Source of the DNA: Anaerolineales bacterium
GTDB taxonomy: Bacteria > Chloroflexota > Anaerolineae > 4572-78 > J111
Assembly (NCBI GenBank): GCA_020634935.1
Contig: JACKAT010000019.1
Location: forward strand, 1 to 64,000
Length of the DNA stretch: 64,000 nucleotides
Reading direction: 5' to 3'
In this document: positions 56,631 through 64,000 of the stretch, in pieces
Layout: each line of letters opens with the position of its first letter
Position numbering within the stretch: the stretch's first letter is position 1
Program-made: the position numbers and the translations under genes
The notes under the pieces: model-generated
The model's database searches: none
What the model saw: the letters and a program-made list of their open reading frames with translations, nothing else
What the model was told of the DNA's origin: nothing

Positions 56631-58001
56631 ATGAACAAACTCTGGGTAAGACTTAGTTTAGGCTTTAGTGGAATGGTCCTGTTGGCGGTCTTTGGGGTGG
56701 CCCTGGCCGGCTTTTTGGTGGGGCTGGCCGAACAGCGGGATCGCCAGGAGTTTGATCGAACGCCCCCCAAAGAGGTGACGGAGTTGGCGGGCGATTTATC
56801 TTCGTACTACCGGCAGCGGCGAGACTGGTCCGGCAGCGATGTGATCATCCTCCGCGCCCAAGTTGAGGATAATATAAGACGACGCCACGACAGAACCCTC
56901 GTCTATGTTTTAACCGATGCCCAAAAGCGCATCATTTATTCTATCGAACCGGATCAGATTGGCCGGCCTCTAGCCCAAAATAATGAAGATAATCTAATCC
57001 CCATTCAACTCGATAACCAAATTGTCGGCTATTTGGGTCTGGTATCGGCTTTTCGTTTTGGAGACGATGATCCACCCTCATTTCTACACATCCTCGGCCA
57101 GACGCTGTTTACCACCGCTAGCCTGGTCGCGGTCGGCGGGATTATCTTTGGCATCCTGATGAGCCGAACACTCACCGCGCCCCTCAACAATCTGGCCGAA
57201 GCGGCCCGCTCGATTGGCGCGCGTGATCTGAGCAAGCGCGTCGAGGAAAAAGGCAGCGATGAGCTAATCGCCGTGACCCGCGCCTTCAACGAGATGGCCG
57301 CCGACTTGGAGTCAGCCGAGCAGCTCCGGCGCAACCTGCTGGCCGATGTAGCCCATGAGCTACGCACGCCTCTCACTGTCGTTCAGGGCAACCTCCGGGC
57401 CATCCTCGACGAGGTTTACCCGCTCGATCAATCGGAAATGGCCCGGCTGTATGAGCAGACGCGCCTCCTCAGCCGCCTGGTCAACGATCTGCACGAACTG
57501 GCTCAGGCCGAAGCCAAACAGTTGCCCCTCAACCGCGAAGAAACCGATATCGCCCGCCTGGTCAACACTGTCAGCGACACCTTCCGTCCCAGCGCCGAGG
57601 CCAAAGGCATTAGCCTCGACAGCGAAATTGCTCCGAACACCCCAACCATTCAGGTCGATGCGGCTCGTTTGACTCAGGTCTTGCAAAACCTGCTGGCCAA
57701 CGCGCTGCGCCACACACCCGAAGATGGTCGCATTACCATTCAAGCCGAACCGGCCGGCGACTCGCTGCGCCTGTCCGTCGCCGACACCGGCGAGGGCATC
57801 TCCCCGGAACACCTGCCCCACGTTTTCGACCGCTTCTACCGCACCGATCACGCCCGCACCCGTGATCGCGGCGGCGCAGGGTTAGGGCTGGCTATTGTCC
57901 GGGCGCTGGTCGAAGCCCACGGCGGTTCGATTAAAGTAACCAGCGCCGGCCGGCCGGGTCAGGGGAGTACGTTTACGATCTTGCTGCCATTAAGAAGCTA
58001 A
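56631..58001 (+). CDS. HAMP sensor histidine kinase
   Basis: 456 residues. Helix 1 (about 8-30, LGFSGMVLLAVFGVALAGFLV), an outer domain of about 130 residues, helix 2 (about 163-183, SLVAVGGIIFGILMS), HAMP, HisKA with phospho-His in DVAHELRTPLTVVQG, and HATPase with N, G1 and G2 boxes (NLLANALRHTPE, VADTGEGISPEHLPHVF, GGAGLGLAIVRALVEAHGG). It is the partner of the OmpR-type regulator upstream. The stimulus is unknown. Confidence 0.92.
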   Translation: MNKLWVRLSLGFSGMVLLAVFGVALAGFLVGLAEQRDRQEFDRTPPKEVTELAGDLSSYYRQRRDWSGSDVIILRAQVEDNIRRRHDRTLVYVLTDAQKRIIYSIEPDQIGRPLAQNNEDNLIPIQLDNQIVGYLGLVSAFRFGDDDPPSFLHILGQTLFTTASLVAVGGIIFGILMSRTLTAPLNNLAEAARSIGARDLSKRVEEKGSDELIAVTRAFNEMAADLESAEQLRRNLLADVAHELRTPLTVVQGNLRAILDEVYPLDQSEMARLYEQTRLLSRLVNDLHELAQAEAKQLPLNREETDIARLVNTVSDTFRPSAEAKGISLDSEIAPNTPTIQVDAARLTQVLQNLLANALRHTPEDGRITIQAEPAGDSLRLSVADTGEGISPEHLPHVFDRFYRTDHARTRDRGGAGLGLAIVRALVEAHGGSIKVTSAGRPGQGSTFTILLPLRS

Positions 58002-58031
58002 GGACACTGTAAATTAAGTAACGAAGCCTTT

Positions 58032-58105
58032 GTCATGGCGAGCAAAGCGAAGCCATCTCCTCCTCCGAACGGGGAGATGGCTTCGTTGTTCCTCCTCGCC
58101 ATGAC
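58032..58105. repeat. GTCATGGCGAGC palindromic element
   Basis: GTCATGGCGAGCAAAGCGAA and CCATCTCC pair with GGAGATGGCTTCGTTG and CTCGCCATGAC. This resembles the GTCATTGCGAG-type repeat seen in many bacteria including Dehalococcoidia. It lies between convergent kinase and dipeptidase genes and could end both transcripts. Confidence 0.65.
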
Positions 58106-58210
58106 CATAACCCCCAAAAACTTAGTTTACGCTGTACTAATGCAAACATAGTGAACAGGGTTATCGCCTCATCTCCAATCTCCAAATCTCCATACTAAAG
58201 GCCGAAGTTA

Positions 58211-59581
<1,371 letters not shown>

Positions 59582-59593
59582 AATGATACTCCT

Positions 59594-59725
59594 TATGAGT
59601 TACGCAGTTCAAAAGGTGACAGTCACTGGGGTGTGATAAATCGACTTGTTTAGGCTAAACGGACGTTCATTTTCGGCCAAAAGTGACTGTCATCGGGTTC
59701 GTTACACCCAACTGCGTAAGTTCTA
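59594..59725 (-). mobile_element. MITE-1 family copy C
   Basis: 132 bp in reverse orientation relative to copy B, ends TATGAGTTACGCAGTT and AACTGCGTAAGTTCTA, flanked by ACTCCT duplications (59588-59593, 59726-59731). It sits in the 5' region of the dipeptidase gene. Confidence 0.82.
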
Positions 59726-59846
59726 ACTCCTGTTGATAGTTTTGAAGATTATAGAGAGAGTCGAGCTAAATGTAAACTGGCGATATTGGCTTGTCGCCCA
59801 GCACAACAGGGTGTTTTACCTACTATTCGACTTGTCGAGGTATAAT

Positions 59847-59990
59847 AACCCCAGTTGCTACCCGTCCAGACCTTTAGGGTTTTGACCCTGATTTTGACAA
59901 GACTTGGCGTTAAATAGCCAAATTTAGGTCGGGATAAGGCCCTTTCGGAAACCCTAAAGGTCTTTTCCCCGCAAGGTAGCAACTGGGGTT
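59847..59990. mobile_element. MITE-3, 144-bp element with AACCCCAGTTGCTACC ends
   Basis: Perfect 16-bp inverted ends AACCCCAGTTGCTACC / GGTAGCAACTGGGGTT, flanked by ATAAT duplications (59842-59846, 59991-59995). Inner arms GACCTTTAGGGTTT and AAACCCTAAAGGTC form a second stem. Single copy in this window. Confidence 0.75.
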
Positions 59991-60186
59991 ATAATAGGAA
60001 ACAATAAGCCCACCCTCTACTCTCACAATATGGAGTCAAGACTGGGAACTATTGAGAGGCGTTCATCGTCTGGTCAGCGGTGAAGCCGGGTCTTGTGCTG
60101 GACAGGGGGATGGACTTATGGGGTCATCTCTAACCGCTAAAGAGACGGACTCAGCCCACGGCCTAGCACCGACAATGAAAATTTAC

Positions 60187-60285
60187 CGAAGCGACAAAGC
60201 TGGCTTTGTCATTCATGGTACGGTCAAAGTAAACTTGGCAGGTCAAAGTAAACTTTGACGCTCCATATCTTTATTTTCAACGGGG
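60187..60285 (+). repeat. GACAAAGCTGGCTTTGTC repeat, copy 2
   Basis: Homologue of 39195-39272 with an internal duplication of GGTCAAAGTAAACTT. It ends 8 bases before the small zinc-protein start and thus supplies its leader. Confidence 0.55.
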
Positions 60286-60293
60286 AAGAATCG

Positions 60294-60518
60294 ATGGACA
60301 AGCAGAAACGCACTATATTACAACGTATCTTACTACGTATTAAAGATGAAATAGTTCAAGAAGTCCCAGCGGATCTCGCCGCCTGCGAAATTTGCCGAAA
60401 AACCGATTGCAGGGACGATGAATGGATCACCTGCGAAAACAGAATTGCGCACGCTAAATGTCTGGAAGAAATTCGATTGCACCGCGCCAATAAGAATAAG
60501 AACAACCTGGCAACGTAG
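60294..60518 (+). CDS. small cysteine-rich, possible zinc-binding protein
   Basis: 74 residues. A basic helical N-terminus (KRTILQRILLRIKDEIVQEV) precedes a Cys/His cluster: CEICRKTDC, ITCENRIAHAKC, with five Cys and a His in 30 residues, plausible for a zinc ribbon or treble clef. ATG 60294 has GGGGAAG 5 bases ahead; a longer frame lacks a site. No family is recognised. Its leader is a repeat element, so its promoter is unclear. Confidence 0.6.
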   Translation: MDKQKRTILQRILLRIKDEIVQEVPADLAACEICRKTDCRDDEWITCENRIAHAKCLEEIRLHRANKNKNNLAT

Positions 60519-60663
60519 GACCTGCGCCAGGGGACATCAGGACTTACACGGGCCAACGGCGCCCGTCACTTCAGCACGCTAAAGGCTAGTGAGTCGCCGG
60601 TTTTTGAGACCTGGGTCGTCAAAAATCGTGCTAACGCTCCCCGGCCTGCCGCCAGTCCGGTTA

Positions 60664-61446
60664 CTATTCATCGGCGGTCACATCTAACTTGGCTTCAGGC
60701 GTGGGAGGGGAGGAGGTAAACGACTCATCTTGACGCTCGTTCCGGGTTGAGGCTTCAGTGCGCTTGGCCGAAACATCATACCCCCACTTCTGCAAATCCT
60801 TCGACAGTTTAAACTTAAATTCCATCGCCAGCAGGTAGATACCGGCGGCTTGAAGATAGTTGGATAATTCCATCACCAGTTCGTTGCAGAGTTCCACCCG
60901 GCTCTCCCGGTCCTTAAGCCCGGCTTCGCGGGCATCCGCATTGGCTTGCAGGGTGTTGCACAGGCTCATCACCTCGATCAACTCAGGTACGGTAAAGCGT
61001 TCGACTGCCGCGCGGCTTTGCTCTTGGGCGATATAGGAATTCAAGGTCTCCAGCCGCTCATTTAACGTTTTAGGCAGTAACACATTACCCGTTAAAACTT
61101 TGTATTCAAAGCCCCAGTTGATGGCTTGCTCCGGTTTACTGGAAAACTTCGCCGTGACACTTTTCCACATATTCCAAATGATGCGTTGGGCTTCTTTTTG
61201 AAGACGCTTGAGTTCGGACGAGGCTGATTTGCGCTGCCGTTCAGCCTGCTTTAATTCATTTTCAGAAGCGATAACGCGCTCGAATAAATCTGAAATAATG
61301 GGGGTGAAAGGATTCTGCCGCTCGAGGGGACGGCATCGCTCACAAGCGATATAGGCTTCGGCCAGTTGGATCACTTTCGGCCGTTTACGAGGGTCAGGGA
61401 AGGACAAATCATAAAGGCTTTTGGTATCTTGGTACGAAGTAGGCAT
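60664..61446 (-). CDS. coiled-coil protein of unknown function
   Basis: 260 residues, no signal or membrane helix. A long helical stretch (about 65-100, ASENELKQAERQRKSASSEL) suggests a coiled coil; an early Cys pair ACERCRP lies near residue 35. The tail (TSSPPTPEAKLDVTADE) is disordered. I recognise no family. GGAGGATTATCCC precedes the ATG. It stands alone between repeats. Confidence 0.65.
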   Translation of the reverse strand: MPTSYQDTKSLYDLSFPDPRKRPKVIQLAEAYIACERCRPLERQNPFTPIISDLFERVIASENELKQAERQRKSASSELKRLQKEAQRIIWNMWKSVTAKFSSKPEQAINWGFEYKVLTGNVLLPKTLNERLETLNSYIAQEQSRAAVERFTVPELIEVMSLCNTLQANADAREAGLKDRESRVELCNELVMELSNYLQAAGIYLLAMEFKFKLSKDLQKWGYDVSAKRTEASTRNERQDESFTSSPPTPEAKLDVTADE

Positions 61447-61527
61447 AGGGATAATCCTCCGGTTTGGTGTTCAAGTTTCGAAGAAGCTGTAAGAAATAAG
61501 TAGTTTTCAACTCTAAGTTGTTACATT

Positions 61528-61613
61528 AATTTAGACAGAATTAACAGGATTAATATGATTTTTCCTTATTTTAATCTTGGAAATCCTGTAAATCCTGTCT
61601 ATTCATCCTGGTC
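61528..61613. repeat. word hairpin (TTAGACAGAATTAACAGGATTA)
   Basis: Left arm words GACAGAATTAACAGGATTA; right arm words AATCCTGTAAATCCTGTC. The same word type appears inside MITE-2. Confidence 0.5.
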
Positions 61614-61800
61614 TCAAACTCACAAGTTAGTTATGAAAATTACTTATTAATCTGTACCGATCAGTATATCCGGGTCTGGTAACAATGTCCACCTTGCCGG
61701 TTAAATTTGGGCGCAATTCACTTTGGAGCCGGATAATGCCTTGAACAACTGAACCCCTGAATGACTAAGCTGCTTGAAACGATGGAGGGCTGGATCAAGA

Positions 61801-62356
61801 TCAGTTTCCCGCGTTTTCAGCCGTCGCAGAATCTGGGGTAGCTCTGCCCTAAACCGTGGTGAAGAAAAATTAGACAGGATTAACCCGATTTACCGAATTA
61901 TGATCGATAAAATCGTGAAAATCGTGTCAATTCTGTCGATTGTTGGGTCGATCTTCCATTATCTTCACGTTTCCACGGTTTAATGTGGTGCTACCGAATC
62001 TGGCGACGACCGTTTATGATGTCATTCAGTCGTCGCGAAATCTGGCGACGACCATTTCCGGCGTTTTCAGCCGTCGCGAAATCTGGCGACGACCGTTTCC
62101 AGCGTTTTCAGCCGTCGCGAAATCTGGCGACGACCGTTTCCAACGTTTTCAGCCGTCGCGAAATCTGGCGACGACCGTTTCCCGCGTTTTCAGCCGTCGC
62201 GAAATCTGGCGACGACCGTTTCCCGCGTTTTCAGCCGTCGCGAAATCTGGCGACGACCGTTTCCCGCGTTTTTAGCCGTCGCGAAATCTGGCGACGACCG
62301 TTTCCCGCGTTTTCAGCCGTCGCAGAATCTGGCGACGACCATTTTTAGCATTTTCG
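61801..62356. repeat. 41-bp tandem palindromic array (split by MITE-2)
   Basis: Units start at 61999, 62041, 62082, 62123, 62164, 62205, 62246, 62287 and 62328; all but the first step are 41 bases. Core GTCGCGAAATCTGGCGAC contains the palindrome CGTCGC-N8-GCGACG; the second half is GTTTCCCGCGTTTTCAG. A partial unit at 61801-61836 shows that MITE-2 copy L split the array. No unique spacers occur, so it is not a CRISPR array. Confidence 0.85.
61837..61995 (+). mobile_element. MITE-2 copy L
   Basis: 159 bp. Ends GGTAGCTCTGCCCTAAACCG and, read inward, GGTAGCACCACATTAAACCG (18 of 23 terminal positions match). Flanked by 8-bp duplications GAATCTGG (61829-61836, 61996-62003). Inserted in the 41-bp array. 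Confidence 0.82.
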
Positions 62357-62373
62357 CCCCTGGCCAAGCCCGT

Positions 62374-62670
62374 GGTAGCACAACATTAAACCGTGGAAAC
62401 GGGAGATGAGGGAAGATCGACCCCATAATCGACAGAATTGACATGATTTAGGACTTACGCAGTTGGGTGTATCGAACCCGGTGACAGTCACTTAGAGGCG
62501 ACAAATAGCGTTGTTTGGGCTTAAGCGGACGTTCGTTTTCGGCAAAAAGTGACTGTCACCTTTTGAACTGCGTAACTCCTAATGATTATTATGATTTTAT
62601 CGGTCATAATTCGGTAAATCGGGTTAATTCTGTCTAATTTTTCTTCACCACGGTTTAGGGCAGAGCTACC
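62374..62670 (-). mobile_element. MITE-2 copy R, interrupted by MITE-1 copy D
   Basis: Reverse complement of copy L; 297 bp including a nested 133-bp MITE-1. Flanked by 8-bp duplications AAGCCCGT (62366-62373, 62671-62678). Removing the nested element and one duplication leaves about 159 bp co-linear with copy L. Confidence 0.82.
62449..62581 (+). mobile_element. MITE-1 family copy D, nested in MITE-2
   Basis: 133 bp, nearly identical to copy B. Flanked by ATGATT duplications (62443-62448, 62582-62587). The empty site can be read from MITE-2 copy L. Confidence 0.85.
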
Positions 62671-62805
62671 AAGCCCGTAACCGAGGTTCAATAGCAGGAA
62701 ACAATTCATTGGTGGGGTGACCATGACGTCTCGAATCGCTGAGGTCGCTGAAAACAGTGAAATCGCTGATTTTTTTACCCTCAACACCTCACAAGTCGTT
62801 ACTCC

Positions 62806-63120
62806 CCTTCAAACGCCACTAAAGCCTTAGGACAAATCAGTGATCCCACTGCCATTCCCCCACTCATCGACGCCTTACACGATACAGCTTTTTATGGTAC
62901 GCCAAAGCGCCGCTTTGGAAGAAAACGGTGGGCGTGGTTTTGGCTGGGCTTGGCTTGGCGTTCGGCGGGTTGGGGGTGGCGGTTGTCAGTAATTTACTGT
63001 CGTCGCGGGTGGAGCCATATGGATGGGTGGCAGTGAGGGTTGGTTTTGTTGGGCGCGGCCCTGCTGCTCGGCGGTTTGGGATGGTGGCAGCGGTGGTTGG
63101 TGGAGTCGGCGCGAGAGAAG
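62806..63120 (+). pseudogene. HEAT-repeat protein remnant
   Basis: One frame gives ATKALGQISDPTAIPPLIDA, a clear HEAT-like repeat, then ALHDTAFYGTPKRRFGRKRW and a hydrophobic run. Another frame from about 62928 continues with AGLGLAFGGLGVAVVSNLLS, a membrane helix. No single frame joins them and there is no start, so I read this as a decayed, frameshifted gene fragment. Confidence 0.5.
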
Positions 63121-63226
63121 TGATTTATTTAAAGAAAGTGAGGAAGTGCGGTATAATCCCTATCAATAGACGGGCTTCTGAAACAAGGTTCAATTAATCA
63201 TCTTGTTATCACCCCAAGGAGAAACA

Positions 63227-63505
63227 ATGAGCGTCAATGTCGTCTTTCCTGAAGAAATACTGGTGGCCTCTCGTGAGGATCGAGAGCAATTTGTGCGCAA
63301 AGCAATGATTTATACCTTGGGGCATCTCTATGAACAGGGCAAAATCTCATCAGGGCTAGGCGCAAAAATACTAAACTGCGACCGCTGGGAATTCTATCGA
63401 CTTCTCTCGGAGAACGGTTTTGCTGTTATTGATTACCCGGCAGATGAGTTAGCCGATGAAGCTCAAACTAGTCATCAGTTAGCCCAGCAACTCAAGGCCA
63501 AATGA
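63227..63505 (+). CDS. UPF0175 family antitoxin
   Basis: 92 residues: VNVVFPEEILVASREDREQF, KAMIYTLGHLYEQGKISSGL, GAKILNCDRWEFYRLLSENG, the layout of UPF0175 small helix-turn-helix proteins that are paired with DUF3368 PIN-like toxins. ATG 63227 has AAGGAGA 5 bases ahead; the longer frame has none. The stop overlaps the toxin start by 4 bases. With its toxin interrupted, the antitoxin may be an orphan. Confidence 0.82.
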   Translation: MSVNVVFPEEILVASREDREQFVRKAMIYTLGHLYEQGKISSGLGAKILNCDRWEFYRLLSENGFAVIDYPADELADEAQTSHQLAQQLKAK

Positions 63506-64000
63506 GCGTTATTGTTAATGCGACCCCATTGATTGCTCTAGCTCTAGTCAACCAACTCGATCTTTTACCACAAATCTTTGACGAAATTATTGTACCTAAA
63601 CCAGTTTATGATGAGGTTACAAATCAAGGTCTTGAACGGCCTGGAGCCAGAGCTATCGCTGGCGTCGACTGGCTCAAAGTTATAATAGGCGTTACGCAGT
63701 TCAACAGGTGACAGTCACTTTTTGCCAAAAATGAACGTCTGGTTAGCCCAAACAGGTCGATTTATCACCGCTAAGTGACTGTCACCTTGTTTCGATACCC
63801 CAACTGCGTAAGTCCTATATAACTCCCCAATCCGTTTCAACTATCGAACCACTCCTACTTGGACTTGATCGAGGGGAACTGGATGTTCTGCTTTTGGCGA
63901 AAGAACGACAACCTGACTGGGTGGTTATTGATGAGCGACAAGCGCGACGAGCGGCTCGAGCGATGGGATTACCTGTAAAAGGAACCGTAGGCATCTTACT
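63502..64000 (+). pseudogene. DUF3368 PIN-like toxin gene interrupted by MITE-1
   Basis: First part: SVIVNATPLIALALVNQLDL, VPKPVYDEV and GVDWLKV (63502-63685), where the reading frame enters the element and stops at 63711. The second part resumes after the element: TPQSVSTIEPLLLGLDRGEL, VLLLAKERQPDWVVIDERQA, ARAMGLPVKGTVGIL, running to the window end. Both are DUF3368 segments. Deleting 63686-63817 and one TATAA copy joins them in one open frame. The true C-terminus lies outside the window. Confidence 0.85.
63686..63817 (-). mobile_element. MITE-1 family copy E, inside the toxin gene
   Basis: 132 bp in reverse orientation, ends TAGGCGTTACGCAGTT and AACTGCGTAAGTCCTA, flanked by TATAA duplications (63681-63685, 63818-63822). 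Confidence 0.88.

Noticed and set aside
60052..60258. 68-residue frame upstream of the small Cys-rich gene
   Set aside because: Its second half is the GACAAAGCTGGCTTTGTC repeat and no start signal is seen.
61940..62348. Two long overlapping reading frames with repeats such as SRREIWRRPFPAF
   Set aside because: They are by-products of the 41-bp tandem array, which stays open in more than one frame because the unit has no stop codon.
61996..62356. CRISPR array
   Set aside because: Units abut with no unique spacers, and no cas genes are present.
62521..62787. 88-residue minus-strand frame
   Set aside because: It runs through the MITE-1/MITE-2 nest and has no independent support.

Overview
The window looks like chromosomal DNA from a member of the Chloroflexota (Anaerolineae-like). 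I infer this from gene content, not from a marker gene. It holds a SARP/BTAD-AAA regulator fused to a peptide-binding-protein domain, a sodium-type N-ATPase operon, a diadenylate cyclase fused to YbbR repeats, a class I isoprenoid-synthase-like protein with a cyclase-like tail, and unusually dense families of intergenic palindromic repeats. No rRNA, tRNA, CRISPR array or full-length transposase gene was seen.

Layout. 1-2.2 kb: DUF7718/DUF5647 small genes, an antitoxin/PIN pair and a metallo-beta-lactamase-fold hydrolase. 2.6-4.8 kb: an FMN glutamate-synthase-like enzyme and a DksA/TraR zinc-finger protein. 5.1-11.9 kb (minus strand): a complete N-ATPase operon in the order atpD-C-Q-R-B-E-F-A-G, with no separate delta gene, bracketed by two pairs of repeats. 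12.8-15 kb: degraded and small genes (hsdM remnant, ankyrin protein). 15.2-19.8 kb: the 1303-aa BTAD-AAA-SBP fusion and a lipoprotein. 20.4-26.8 kb: a receiver protein, a double adenylate kinase, an MscS fragment, the CdaA-YbbR fusion, a GGCT-PNPOx fusion and a DinB protein. 27.0-34.6 kb (minus): CoA-transferase plus alanine dehydrogenase, a receiver, an SDR, a quinone oxidoreductase, a CDGSH protein, a channel-like protein and a PIG-L deacetylase. 35.1-37.7 kb: nitroreductase-MarR and NmrA-Rrf2 modules with visible operators. 37.9-47.3 kb: a nuclease-family enzyme, the isoprenoid/cyclase-like protein, an alpha/beta-hydrolase lipoprotein with two downstream membrane genes, a DUF2085 protein and a DUF5666 protein. 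47.4-58 kb: a 1415-aa multi-PAS hybrid kinase, an SDR, a dienelactone hydrolase, a ferric-reductase-like protein and an OmpR-type two-component pair. 58.2-64 kb: an M20 dipeptidase, small proteins, then a repeat-dominated end with nested miniature elements and a UPF0175/DUF3368 toxin-antitoxin pair.

The most unusual content is the miniature-element biology. One family (about 132 bp, ends TAGGACTTACGCAGTT-like, 5-6 bp target duplications) is present in five bounded copies and at least one truncated one. One copy sits inside a DUF3368 toxin gene, and removing it with one duplication restores the reading frame exactly. A second family (about 159 bp, 8-bp target duplications) is present twice in opposite orientation. 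One copy lies inside a 41-bp tandem palindromic array and the other just beyond it, carrying a nested copy of the first family. A third 144-bp element and several paired or locus-specific hairpin repeats add to this. All repeat calls were made by eye and need a computed alignment.
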